Assembly: GCF_016793225.1 (NCBI RefSeq)
Contig: NZ_JAEUMN010000106.1
Coordinates: 1-64,000 of the forward strand
Length of the DNA stretch: 64,000 nucleotides
Direction: 5' to 3'
From: Phenylobacterium sp.
GTDB taxonomy: Bacteria; Pseudomonadota; Alphaproteobacteria; Caulobacterales; Caulobacteraceae
Position numbers and translations under genes: made by a program. Shown here in pieces: positions 26,863 through 34,539 of the stretch. The notes under the pieces were generated by a model. That model did not search any database, had not been told where the DNA came from, and was given only the letters and a program-made list of their open reading frames with translations. The stretch's first letter is position 1; each line of letters starts with the position of its first letter.

Positions 26863-28010
26863 GACCGGTCCTCAGCAAGGGTGACGGAGGTTCCGCCGCT
26901 CGGATGGTCACCCGAGCGGATCGCGTGGGCGGCGGTGCTGGCCCCGTGAGCCGCGTCCTGCCGCTGCTGGTATTGGCGCGCCCAAGCCGGAGCGCCGCCA
27001 TTCGGCGAGCCGCCGCCCGATGGGCCGCCGGAAGGCGCGCTCGTGCCACCGCTGCTGCCGCTGGGCCCGGGCCGCGACGGCCGGATCGCGGCGGCTGCGC
27101 CTCGGAGCCCGCCAGCGGCGGCTCCGACGGCGGCACGCGCGCCCATCACGCCCGCCGCCGCAAGACCGCCCGCCGCCAGGCCTGTGCCGACCGCTGCTCC
27201 GGCCGCGAGTTGCGGCGCACCGGAGACCAGGCCGTTCGCGATGGCAGGACCGAAGACTCCCAGGCCGAGGAGGCACAGCGAGGCGAGCGCCAAGGACAGC
27301 ACTTCTTCGAGAGATGGCTGCTGCCCTCCAAAGTCACTCACGAACCCATTGAAGAGCGTCGAACCGATGCCGACGATCACTGCGAGCACGAGGACTTTGA
27401 TCCCAGCCGCGACCACATTGCCGAGCACGCGCTCGGCGAGGAACGCGGTCTTCCCGAACAATCCGAATGGCACGAGGACGAAGCCGGCGAGCGTGGTGAG
27501 CTTAAACTCGATAAGCGTCACGAAGAGCTGCACGGCGAGGACGAAGAACGCGACCAGCACGCTCAGCCACGCGACGACCAAGACGAGGATGTAAGGGAAG
27601 TTGTCGAAGAAGCCCGGGAAGCCAGACAGCTGCTGAGCTTGTTCGAGAAGTGGCTTTCCGGCGTCAATACCCGCCTGAGCTATTTTCCCGGGGTGGAGGA
27701 AATCGTTCGCGGACATGCCGCTGCCCGCGGCCTTGAGGCCCAGGCCTGAGAAGGAGAGGAAGACGACCCGCGCAAGCGCGTTGAAGTTCGAGAGCAAAAA
27801 CGCAAAGAAGCCAACATACAGCGTCTTCTTGATGAGGCGGGCGATGATGTCGTCGCCGGCCGCCCACGACCAGAACAGCGCGGCCAATGTGACATCGATG
27901 ACGACGAGGGTGCTCGCGACGAACGCGACCTCGCCACCGAGTAGGCCGAAGCCGGAGTCGATGTAGCGGCTGAAGACATCAAGGAAGCGGTCAGCGACGC
28001 CGGTGTTCAT
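26859..28010 (-). CDS. trbL: Conjugal transfer inner-membrane protein TrbL (VirB6-like)
   Basis: 383 residues from the ATG at 28010 (GGGGGAGGCG just upstream). At least five hydrophobic segments between residues 25 and 260 mark the polytopic VirB6/TrbL channel component. The last ~120 residues are Gly/Ala/Ser/Pro-rich and low complexity, as is usual for TrbL tails. Its start lies inside the end of trbK (20-base overlap). Confidence 0.93.
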   Translation of the reverse strand: MNTGVADRFLDVFSRYIDSGFGLLGGEVAFVASTLVVIDVTLAALFWSWAAGDDIIARLIKKTLYVGFFAFLLSNFNALARVVFLSFSGLGLKAAGSGMSANDFLHPGKIAQAGIDAGKPLLEQAQQLSGFPGFFDNFPYILVLVVAWLSVLVAFFVLAVQLFVTLIEFKLTTLAGFVLVPFGLFGKTAFLAERVLGNVVAAGIKVLVLAVIVGIGSTLFNGFVSDFGGQQPSLEEVLSLALASLCLLGLGVFGPAIANGLVSGAPQLAAGAAVGTGLAAGGLAAAGVMGARAAVGAAAGGLRGAAAAIRPSRPGPSGSSGGTSAPSGGPSGGGSPNGGAPAWARQYQQRQDAAHGASTAAHAIRSGDHPSGGTSVTLAEDRS

Positions 28011-28218
28011 CGCCTCCCCCATTGATGAATTTGTCGAAGCGCTCGTCGGCGGCCGCCTTGCAGCCAGGGTCGTTGGCGGCATTCATGCCGCCTCGTGCGC
28101 ACTTGTCCTGACCAACAACCGCAGCGCTTTGCGATGCAGGGGAGCTCTCAGCTGCTGGTTTCTGACCACAGCCCGACAGAGCTGCCACCACGAGGAACAG
28201 AACGGCAGGCTTAGTCAT
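27991..28218 (-). CDS. trbK: TrbK-like entry-exclusion lipoprotein
   Basis: 75 residues with a lipoprotein signal (MTKPAVLFLVVAALSGCG, Cys17) and a short periplasmic part containing the pairs KCARGG and GCKAAADERFDKFING. Position between trbJ and trbL is that of trbK, whose product in IncP plasmids blocks entry of related elements. Sequence similarity is too short to prove the function. Ribosome site GGAG lies 9 bases before the ATG. Confidence 0.72.
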   Translation of the reverse strand: MTKPAVLFLVVAALSGCGQKPAAESSPASQSAAVVGQDKCARGGMNAANDPGCKAAADERFDKFINGGGDEHRRR

Positions 28219-28943
28219 CTGAAAATCTCCACGGATTGCGCCTGGTAACCCTGGCGCCGATCCATGAAGCGGCGAAACTGCTCTTGTGCCTGGGTCCGAC
28301 TTGCAGCTCGGTCGGCCTGCTCCAGCGCGGCTGCCCGCCCCTGCGCCGCGATCATCGCCGTGAGATCTGTCAGCTGCTGGCTTTGGAGGGCGAGCAGCTG
28401 GTTGCCGGCTTGTGCGGCCTGCAGGATGCCACCGGCGCCCTGGCTCTCGCCGACGAGCTTGCCGAGTTCGGTTCGGCCTCCATTGAGGCCCGCGAAGACA
28501 CCGGCCTGTACGCGAAGGGCGTCCTCGAACGCCGCGGCGGAGTTGCGCCAACGCGCGTTCGCCTGCGCCACCAACGCCGCGTCTGATGCGCCCGCGCCCA
28601 CCGTGTAGTTCTGGCGGAACTCCCGTTCGATCGCCTGGACGTCGTAGGCGACCCGCTGGGCCTGCTGCATGAGACTCCCTACCCGGCCCAGGTTGCCCTG
28701 CAGCGTCTGTAGCGACGAGTACGGCAGCTGCGCGAGGTTGCGGGCTTGGTTCTGCAGGCTTGTCGCCTGGTTCTGCAGGCTGCGAATCTGATTGTTGATC
28801 TGCTCCAGCGCGCGGGCGGCTTGCATCACGTTGGAGGCGTAGTTCGTCGGATCGTAGACGATGCGCTGCGCGGCCGACGGGGTCGCGCAGGCGAGCGCCA
28901 GCGCAATGGCCGTCGCCGCCAAGTGGGTCTTCATGCTGATCAT
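28215..28943 (-). CDS. trbJ: Conjugal transfer protein TrbJ (VirB5-like)
   Basis: 242 residues. A Sec signal peptide (MKTHLAATAIALALACATPSAAQ) is cleaved after SAA or AQ, and the mature protein is a long helical rod (QINNQIRSLQNQATSLQNQARNLAQ) typical of TrbJ/VirB5 minor pilus proteins. ATGs at 28943 and 28934 are both possible; the first overlaps the trbE stop and is preferred. It overlaps trbK by 4 bases. Confidence 0.92.
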   Translation of the reverse strand: MISMKTHLAATAIALALACATPSAAQRIVYDPTNYASNVMQAARALEQINNQIRSLQNQATSLQNQARNLAQLPYSSLQTLQGNLGRVGSLMQQAQRVAYDVQAIEREFRQNYTVGAGASDAALVAQANARWRNSAAAFEDALRVQAGVFAGLNGGRTELGKLVGESQGAGGILQAAQAGNQLLALQSQQLTDLTAMIAAQGRAAALEQADRAASRTQAQEQFRRFMDRRQGYQAQSVEIFR

Positions 28944-31390
28944 CGGGCTGTCTCCGGGGTGCGGGGGATGGGCGCCTGCAGCCTCACAAGGTCCGCTGCC
29001 CAGTCGAGGCCGCGGTGACGCAGCCACGCCCCTGCGAAGCCCTCGGGGCCGTGTTCGTCGAGAAGCCCGGCGATCGCCGTCTGGTCAGACTTGGCGGAGG
29101 CGGCGCAGAAGGCGAGCGCCACGTCACCGAGGCCGAGCTCAAAGAGCCGGTTCCCCTGCCGCGACTGGCAGTAGTAGTCGCGCTTGGGGATAGCGCGGCT
29201 GAGGATCTCGACCTGCCGGGCGTTCAGCCCGAACCGCGCATAGGCGGCCGAGATCTGCGGCTCCTGCGCCCGGTCGTTGGGGAGGAAGATGCGCGTCGGG
29301 CAGCTCTCGACGACGGAGGCGGCGATGGCGCTCTGCTCGATGTCCGCCAGGGACTGGGTGGCGAACACCACGGACGCGTTCTTCTTGCGGAGCGTCTTCA
29401 GCCACTCGCGCAGCTGCGCGCCGAAGGTCGCGTCGTCCAGCGCGAGCCAGCCCTCGTCGACGATCACCAGCGTCGGCCGGCCGTCCAGGCGTGTCTGAAT
29501 GCGATGGAAAAGATAGGCCAGGACGGCCGGCGCGGCGGCCGACCCGACTAGCCCCTCCGTCTCGAACGCCTGCACCTCCGCCTTGCCAAGACGCTCGCTT
29601 TCGGCGTCCAGCAGCCGACCCCAGGGCCCAGCCACGGTGAAGGGCTGCAGCGCCCGCTTGAGAACGTTGGACTGCAACAGGACTGACAGGCCGGTGATCG
29701 TCCGCTCGGGGAGCGGCGCAGAGCCCAGTGAGCCGAGCGCAGCCCAGAGGTGCTCCTTCGCCTCGGGCGAAACAGAGACCCCTTCCCGGCCCAACAAACC
29801 GGCCAGCCACTCGGCCGCCCAGGCCCGCTCGGCAGGTTCATCGATGCGCGCCAAAGGCTGAAGGGCGACGGCGGCCGATCCGTCGTCTGCGAGTGCGCCG
29901 CCAAGGTCGTGGAAGTCACCGCCCATGGCGAGCGCAGCCGCACGGATCGAACCGCCGAAATCGAACGCGAACACCTGGGCGTTGCGATAGCGGCGGAACT
30001 GCAGCGCCATCAGAGCCAGCAGCACACTCTTCCCGGCGCCGGTGGGCCCGACCACCATGCTGTGGCCCACGTCGCCAAGGTGGGTGGAGAAGCGGAACGG
30101 CGTGGAGCCCTCGGTCTTGGCGAAGAACAGCGGCGGCCCGTCGAGGTGCGGGTTCCGCGCTGGCCCCGACCAGACCGCCGAGAGCGGAATCATGTGCGCG
30201 AGGTTCAGCGTCGAGATGGGCGGCTGCCGGACGTTGGCGTAGGCGTGCCCTGGAAGTCCGCCCAGCCACGCCTCGGCGGCGTTGAGCGTCTCAACCATGC
30301 AGGTGAAGTCCCGGCCCTGGATGGTCTTCTCCACCAGACGCAGCTTGGCGTCAGCAACCGTCGCGTTCTCATCCCAGACGCAGACCGTGGCGGTGACGTA
30401 GGCATGGCCGACGGCGTCGGCGCCCAGGTCCTGCAGGGCGGCGTCGGCGTCGAGGGCCTTGTTCTCTGCGTCGGTGTCGACGAGAACGGCGGCCTCGTTG
30501 GTCAGCACCTCCTTGAGGATCGCCATGATCGACTTGCGCTTGGCGAACCACTGACGGCGGATTCGGCCGAGCAACCGCGCCGCATCCACCTTGTCGAGGC
30601 AGATCGCACGCGTGGTCCACCGATAGGGAAAGGCGAGGCGGTTGAGCTCGTCCAGCAGGCCGGGCCACGTCGATGCCGGAAAGCCGGCGATCGTCAGCAC
30701 GCGCAGGTGGGCGTCGCCGAGCCGCGGTTCGAGGCCGCCGATCAGCGGTTCATCCGCCACCAGCACGTCCAGGTGCATCGGCGTGTCCGGCACCCCGACC
30801 CGATGCCGACGCGTCGAGACCGTCGAATGAAGATAGGTCAGGGTCTCGGCGTCGTTGAGCCAAGCCGCCTCGGGCACGAAGCCCTCCAGCAGAGCAAGGA
30901 CACGGTTCGTGCGGTCCACGAACCCGTCGATGGCCTCCCGCCAATCGACGCCGCGATGCGTGCGGCCCTCGTACAGCCAGCCTTCCGCGCGGGCCGTCCG
31001 CTCGGCAGGGGGCAGGTAGACGAACGTCAGGAAATAGGCGCTCTCGAAGTGCGCGCCATGTGCCTCGAAGGCTGCTCGCCTTTCCTCATCCACGAGCGCC
31101 GACACCGGGTCCGGGAAGTCGCTCAAGGGATAGGTCTCGGCCGCGTTGCGTTGCGCCTCGACGAAGATCGCCCACCCCGAGCCGAGCCGTCGCAGGGCCG
31201 CGTTCAGTCGGGCCGACGCCGCCACGAGCTCAGCGGCGGTCGCCGAGTCCAGGTCGGGCCCGCGGAAGCGCGCCGTGCGCTGGAAGGCCCCGTCCTTGTT
31301 GAGCACGACCCCCGGCCCGATCAGGGCGGCCCAGGGCAGGTAATCTGGCAGGCGCGCGGTGCGGGACCGGTATTCGCGAAGGTCAAACAT
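28940..31390 (-). CDS. trbE: Conjugal transfer ATPase TrbE (VirB4-like)
   Basis: 816 residues from the ATG at 31390 (MFDLREYRSRTARLPDYLPW; GGGGG 8 bases upstream). N-terminal CagE/TrbE domain, then an ATPase domain with Walker A VGPTGAGKSVLLALMALQF at about 448 and Walker B LVIVDEGWLALDD at about 640. It supplies energy for pilus assembly and substrate translocation at the inner membrane. The stop overlaps the trbJ start. Confidence 0.95.
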   Translation of the reverse strand: MFDLREYRSRTARLPDYLPWAALIGPGVVLNKDGAFQRTARFRGPDLDSATAAELVAASARLNAALRRLGSGWAIFVEAQRNAAETYPLSDFPDPVSALVDEERRAAFEAHGAHFESAYFLTFVYLPPAERTARAEGWLYEGRTHRGVDWREAIDGFVDRTNRVLALLEGFVPEAAWLNDAETLTYLHSTVSTRRHRVGVPDTPMHLDVLVADEPLIGGLEPRLGDAHLRVLTIAGFPASTWPGLLDELNRLAFPYRWTTRAICLDKVDAARLLGRIRRQWFAKRKSIMAILKEVLTNEAAVLVDTDAENKALDADAALQDLGADAVGHAYVTATVCVWDENATVADAKLRLVEKTIQGRDFTCMVETLNAAEAWLGGLPGHAYANVRQPPISTLNLAHMIPLSAVWSGPARNPHLDGPPLFFAKTEGSTPFRFSTHLGDVGHSMVVGPTGAGKSVLLALMALQFRRYRNAQVFAFDFGGSIRAAALAMGGDFHDLGGALADDGSAAVALQPLARIDEPAERAWAAEWLAGLLGREGVSVSPEAKEHLWAALGSLGSAPLPERTITGLSVLLQSNVLKRALQPFTVAGPWGRLLDAESERLGKAEVQAFETEGLVGSAAAPAVLAYLFHRIQTRLDGRPTLVIVDEGWLALDDATFGAQLREWLKTLRKKNASVVFATQSLADIEQSAIAASVVESCPTRIFLPNDRAQEPQISAAYARFGLNARQVEILSRAIPKRDYYCQSRQGNRLFELGLGDVALAFCAASAKSDQTAIAGLLDEHGPEGFAGAWLRHRGLDWAADLVRLQAPIPRTPETAR

Positions 31391-31392
31391 CG

Positions 31393-31662
31393 TCAGACCC
31401 CCAGCACCGGTGGAATGCGGACGTGGCGGCGAACCACCTCGACGAAGTGCGGATCCTTCTTGGCCGCCCAGATGCCGAAGGCCTGGCCTACGAGCCACAG
31501 GAGGACGCCGGCAAACCACAGGCGCAGGCCGAGGCCCAGCGCGGCGGCCAGGGTGCCGTTGATGATCGCGAACGTCCGCGGCGCACCCGCGAGCAGGACC
31601 GGCTCGGTGAGCGCGCGGTGCACGGGGGCTTCGAACCCCGGAATGTCAGTCTCGGCCGGCAT
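31393..31662 (-). CDS. trbD: Conjugal transfer protein TrbD (VirB3-like)
   Basis: 89 residues from the ATG at 31662 (MPAETDIPGFEAPVHRALTEPVLLAG). The P-V-H-R-A-L-T-E-P motif is the VirB3/TrbD signature, followed by a hydrophobic double segment (about 38-72). It is an inner-membrane partner of the VirB4-type ATPase TrbE, which follows 2 bases later. Confidence 0.93.
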   Translation of the reverse strand: MPAETDIPGFEAPVHRALTEPVLLAGAPRTFAIINGTLAAALGLGLRLWFAGVLLWLVGQAFGIWAAKKDPHFVEVVRRHVRIPPVLGV

Positions 31663-31982
31663 CAGATCAACGCTCCGCCGCCAAAGGAGAAGAACGAGAG
31701 GAAGAAGCTGGAGGCGGCGAAGGCGATCGAGAGACCGAAGACGATCTGGATCAGCCGCCGGAACCCTCCGGACGTGTCGCCGAAGGCCAGGGTCAGGCCC
31801 GTCGTGACGATGATGATCACCGCGATGATCTTCGCCACCGGCCCTTCGATCGACTGCAGGATCTTCTCCAGCGGCGCTTCCCAGGGCATGGAGGACCCAC
31901 CGGCGTGGGCCGGTCCCGCGAGGAGCGCGAACGTGAGGGCTGCGCTGGCGCCTGATAGGCGCGCGGTCAGGCGGCGGATCAT
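31662..31982 (-). CDS. trbC: Prepilin TrbC (VirB2-like)
   Basis: 106 residues: signal peptide ([29 protein letters not shown]), then two hydrophobic helices (about 50-70 and 80-100) with the polar turn GDTSGGFRR, the architecture of conjugative prepilins. The processed product would form the mating pilus. The start overlaps the trbB stop and its own stop overlaps the trbD start. Confidence 0.93.
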   Translation of the reverse strand: MIRRLTARLSGASAALTFALLAGPAHAGGSSMPWEAPLEKILQSIEGPVAKIIAVIIIVTTGLTLAFGDTSGGFRRLIQIVFGLSIAFAASSFFLSFFSFGGGALI

Positions 31983-32956
31983 GCCGGGTCTCCAAGGATG
32001 GGGTGCGGACGCAGGGCGTAGGCGCCGTCGGCGCTCAGACCGTCGACGGCGCAGAGCTCGCTGAGACGGCGCTCCGCGCCGCGGCCGGTGAGAACGGCTA
32101 CCAAGTCGACCGTTTCGCCGATCAAGGCGCGCGGCACGACCATGACCGCTTCCTGCACCAACTGCTCGAGACGGCGGAGGGCGCCTAGCGCACTGCCGGC
32201 GTGGATGGTGCCGACGCCGCCGGGATGGCCGGTGCCCCACGCCTTCAGGAGGTCGAGCGCCTCGGCCCCGCGCACCTCGCCGATCGGGATCCGATCAGGG
32301 CGCAGTCGCAGCGACGAGCGCACGAGTTCGGCGAGCGAGGCGACCCCGTCTTTGGTCCGCAGCGCCACGAGGTTCGGCGCCGCGCACTGCAGCTCGCGGG
32401 TGTCTTCGATCAGCACGACCCGATCGCCGCTCACGGCGACCTCGGCCAGGAGGGCATTGGCGAGTGTCGTCTTCCCGGTCGAAGTGCCGCCGGCGACGAG
32501 GATGTTCTTGCGGTCCGTCACTGCGGTCCGCAGCGCGTCCGCCTCGCTGCGGGTCATGATCTTCGCCGCGACGTAGTCGTCGAGCGTGAACACCGCGACG
32601 GCCGGCTTGCGGATGGCGAAAGTCGGTGCGCTGACGACGGGCGGCAGCAAGCCCTCGAACCGCTCACCGCTCTCCGGAAGCTCGGCGGAAACCCGAGGGC
32701 TTGCCGGGTGGACTTCGGCGCCGACGTGATGCGCGACCAGGCGCACGATCCGCTCGCCGTCCGCCGCCGACAAGCCTTCGCCGGTGTCCTCCAGCCCGTG
32801 GCTTAGCCGGTCCAGCCACAACCGACCGTCGGGATTGAGCATGACCTCGACGACTTCGGGATCGTCGAGCCAACGCCCGATCATCGGCCCTAAGGCCGTC
32901 CGCAGCATCCGCGAGCTTCGGACGAACGTCTCGCTGTGAACGGCGGAGAGGGTCAC
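31979..32956 (-). CDS. trbB: Conjugal transfer ATPase TrbB (VirB11-like)
   Basis: Hexameric secretion ATPase. Walker [31 protein letters not shown] (Walker B/Asp box region) and [26 protein letters not shown] (His box) are all present. I choose the GTG at 32956 (GGAGCGC 7 bases upstream, 325 aa); an in-frame GTG at 33028 would add 24 residues but lacks a ribosome site and falls inside a palindrome. First core gene of the trb operon. Confidence 0.93.
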   Translation of the reverse strand: MTLSAVHSETFVRSSRMLRTALGPMIGRWLDDPEVVEVMLNPDGRLWLDRLSHGLEDTGEGLSAADGERIVRLVAHHVGAEVHPASPRVSAELPESGERFEGLLPPVVSAPTFAIRKPAVAVFTLDDYVAAKIMTRSEADALRTAVTDRKNILVAGGTSTGKTTLANALLAEVAVSGDRVVLIEDTRELQCAAPNLVALRTKDGVASLAELVRSSLRLRPDRIPIGEVRGAEALDLLKAWGTGHPGGVGTIHAGSALGALRRLEQLVQEAVMVVPRALIGETVDLVAVLTGRGAERRLSELCAVDGLSADGAYALRPHPILGDPA

Positions 32957-33004
32957 TAGGGCGCTCCGTTTCTGGCCACTGGGGCTCGACAACGGGCGCA
33001 TCAA

Positions 33005-33027
33005 TGAGCGCGCATCTGGTGCGCTCA
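33005..33027. promoter_or_regulatory. Palindromic operator candidate upstream of trbB
   Basis: TGAGCGC at 33005-33011 is repeated in reverse complement as GCGCTCA at 33021-33027 with a 9-base centre. The dyad lies 49 bases upstream of the preferred trbB start, in the only non-coding gap of the trb operon, between the winged-helix regulator gene and trbB. It is a candidate binding site for that regulator or for CopG/DUF2274. No experimental support. Confidence 0.45.
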
Positions 33028-33099
33028 CAACACTGGCGAAGTGGTAGTAGGGTTCCTTCGCAGGAACACTGACGATCGACGGTTCGCGCCTATTGCGGC

Positions 33100-33780
33100 C
33101 TAGATGCCGAGCACCTTGTAAAGGTTGGGCGGGTTCTGGCCCTCGATTGCCGCGGCCTCCGGCGTCGTGACGCGCACCAACCCATGTTCGTATAGGACCG
33201 ACAGCGCGCGTCGGATCTTGCCTTCGACGATGCCCGTCATTTGCCAGATCGTGTTGTAGCTGATGAGCGCCCCCTGCCGCTTGCGATCATAGACCGCGCA
33301 GAACAGCAGGTAGAGTTTCAGCGCGTTGACGTCGGCCTCATTCCGCACTGAGAGCTCTGTCAGGAACCGACAGCGCTCTGTGTTCGGGCCGCCGAACAAC
33401 CGCGACACGGACATCCGCCCGAACGTGTCGTCGGCTCCGTAATCTCGCAAATGGTAGCGATTGCGCCCGCCCTGTCCCTCCTGGGAGATCGTAACGAGTC
33501 CGCGCTCCGCAAGCCTTTTTACGGCCGCCGAAATCGAAGCTTTCGAAAGCCCGGTCAGATCCTCAAGCTGGCTGTAGGTTGGCGAGGCCGTACCCTGCCC
33601 AGGTCCTGCCGACGCGACGCTCTTGTTCTCCGCCTTCAGCAGCAGGGCGATCAAGACCTTGAGGGCGGCGCCGGCGACCCCCCGGCTTCGCGCGGTCGCG
33701 CTGAAGGCGCGAAGCCCGTCGTCATAGATCCACTTGTTGGGCAGGCGCGCGAAGCGACCCTCAGAAGGCGACGTCGGCAT
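33100..33780 (-). CDS. Winged-helix DNA-binding protein (replication initiator or regulator type)
   Basis: 226 residues. Residues about 66-115 form a winged helix-turn-helix (TYSQLEDLTGLSKASISAAVKRLAERGLVTI...GRNRYHL) and residues about 165-215 look like a second one (ISYNTIWQMTGIVEGKIRRALSVLYEHGLVRVTTPEA). Double-winged-helix proteins of this size serve as plasmid replication initiators or as regulators of transfer genes. The position just before trbB favours a regulator of the trb operon. The ATG follows the stop of a 42-residue gene with no gap. Confidence 0.75.
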   Translation of the reverse strand: MPTSPSEGRFARLPNKWIYDDGLRAFSATARSRGVAGAALKVLIALLLKAENKSVASAGPGQGTASPTYSQLEDLTGLSKASISAAVKRLAERGLVTISQEGQGGRNRYHLRDYGADDTFGRMSVSRLFGGPNTERCRFLTELSVRNEADVNALKLYLLFCAVYDRKRQGALISYNTIWQMTGIVEGKIRRALSVLYEHGLVRVTTPEAAAIEGQNPPNLYKVLGI

Positions 33781-33909
33781 TTACGGACGAGGGATCTTGG
33801 TGAGGGCCAACGCGACGACGGCTAGCGCCGCAAGACAGACCACCACGATGGCGGTGTGAGGCTCGGCCAGCATCGGGAGCAGGCTGGGGAGGATTTTGTC
33901 CAGTTCCAT
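33781..33909 (-). CDS. Small single-span membrane protein (42 aa)
   Basis: Minus-strand ATG at 33907-33909, AGGA 8 bases upstream, TAA at 33781-33783 directly abutting the ATG of the winged-helix gene. The product begins MELDKILPSLLPMLAE and then has a hydrophobic stretch of about 18 residues (TAIVVVCLAALAVVALAL) ending in TKIPRP. Good ribosome site, coupling to the next gene and a clean membrane helix support a real gene. Function unknown. Confidence 0.65.
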   Translation of the reverse strand: MELDKILPSLLPMLAEPHTAIVVVCLAALAVVALALTKIPRP

Positions 33910-34041
33910 GGGGTCCTTTCACGACCAGAGAGGCAACTGAACGAATTTTGACGACCTAAGGTATGAGTATCTAGATAGCCCTCACCGAGGCAGCCCCACC
34001 AATAGGAGGGCTTTTCTCCATCTTTCCAATGACATTCGTGC

Positions 34042-34536
34042 TCAGCCCATTTCCTCTTTGGGAGGACTGTTTGGTTCACGAGAGGGGTCCCCGCGATCCA
34101 AATTGGGGGGACTCGAACGACCTGCCACGTCACCCCTTAGATCCTCAGACACCTCCCTCGTAAAGCTTGCGCCCTTCGCCAGCCGCCGACCGAGTGTGGA
34201 GACGAAGCCCTCGAACCGCTCCCGTCCCTTGGCCTGGGCCGCGGCCTGCTGCGCCTCCGGCACCGCCGGCGTCGTGGTCAGCCAGAAGCGCACGAAGAGC
34301 GCCATGGTCTCGATGGAGATGCCGAGGTTCCGCTCGAGCCGCTCCACGGCGCGTGTGTGCTGGTCGAGGCGACGCACGATCGCCGCCTCCTGCCGTTGCG
34401 CCTCGTCCGGCGTGATGAAGGACGCGATCGCCGCCTCGGCGACCAGGGACATCGGCTTCTCCCGTCGTCGCGCGAACGCCTCGAGCACCGCCATGGTCTC
34501 GGGCTCGAGGTAGACCGATAGCCGGACCTTCTTCAT
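34042..34536 (-). CDS. CopG-family ribbon-helix-helix protein
   Basis: 164 residues. The N-terminus (KKVRLSVYLEPETMAVLEAFARRREKPMSLVAEAAIASFI) is a ribbon-helix-helix DNA-binding domain. A helical middle (about 55-110) and a polar, Pro/Ser-rich tail follow. A CopG gene immediately downstream of traG is a constant feature of alphaproteobacterial Trb elements; it may act as an oriT accessory or as a repressor of transfer genes. It starts 3 bases after traG. Confidence 0.85.
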   Translation of the reverse strand: MKKVRLSVYLEPETMAVLEAFARRREKPMSLVAEAAIASFITPDEAQRQEAAIVRRLDQHTRAVERLERNLGISIETMALFVRFWLTTTPAVPEAQQAAAQAKGRERFEGFVSTLGRRLAKGASFTREVSEDLRGDVAGRSSPPNLDRGDPSREPNSPPKEEMG

Positions 34537-34539
34537 CGC

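Noticed and set aside
29750..31807. 685-aa plus-strand open frame
   Set aside because: Antisense shadow of trbE and trbD; TrbE has intact Walker motifs on the other strand.
33977..34012. AGCCCTC...GAGGGCT followed by TTTCT as a terminator
   Set aside because: The loop is 22 bases and it would act on the plus strand, where no gene ends.
33822..34133. 103-aa minus-strand open frame
   Set aside because: Overlaps the better supported 42-aa membrane protein and the end of the CopG gene; irregular Trp/Pro-rich composition and no ribosome site.
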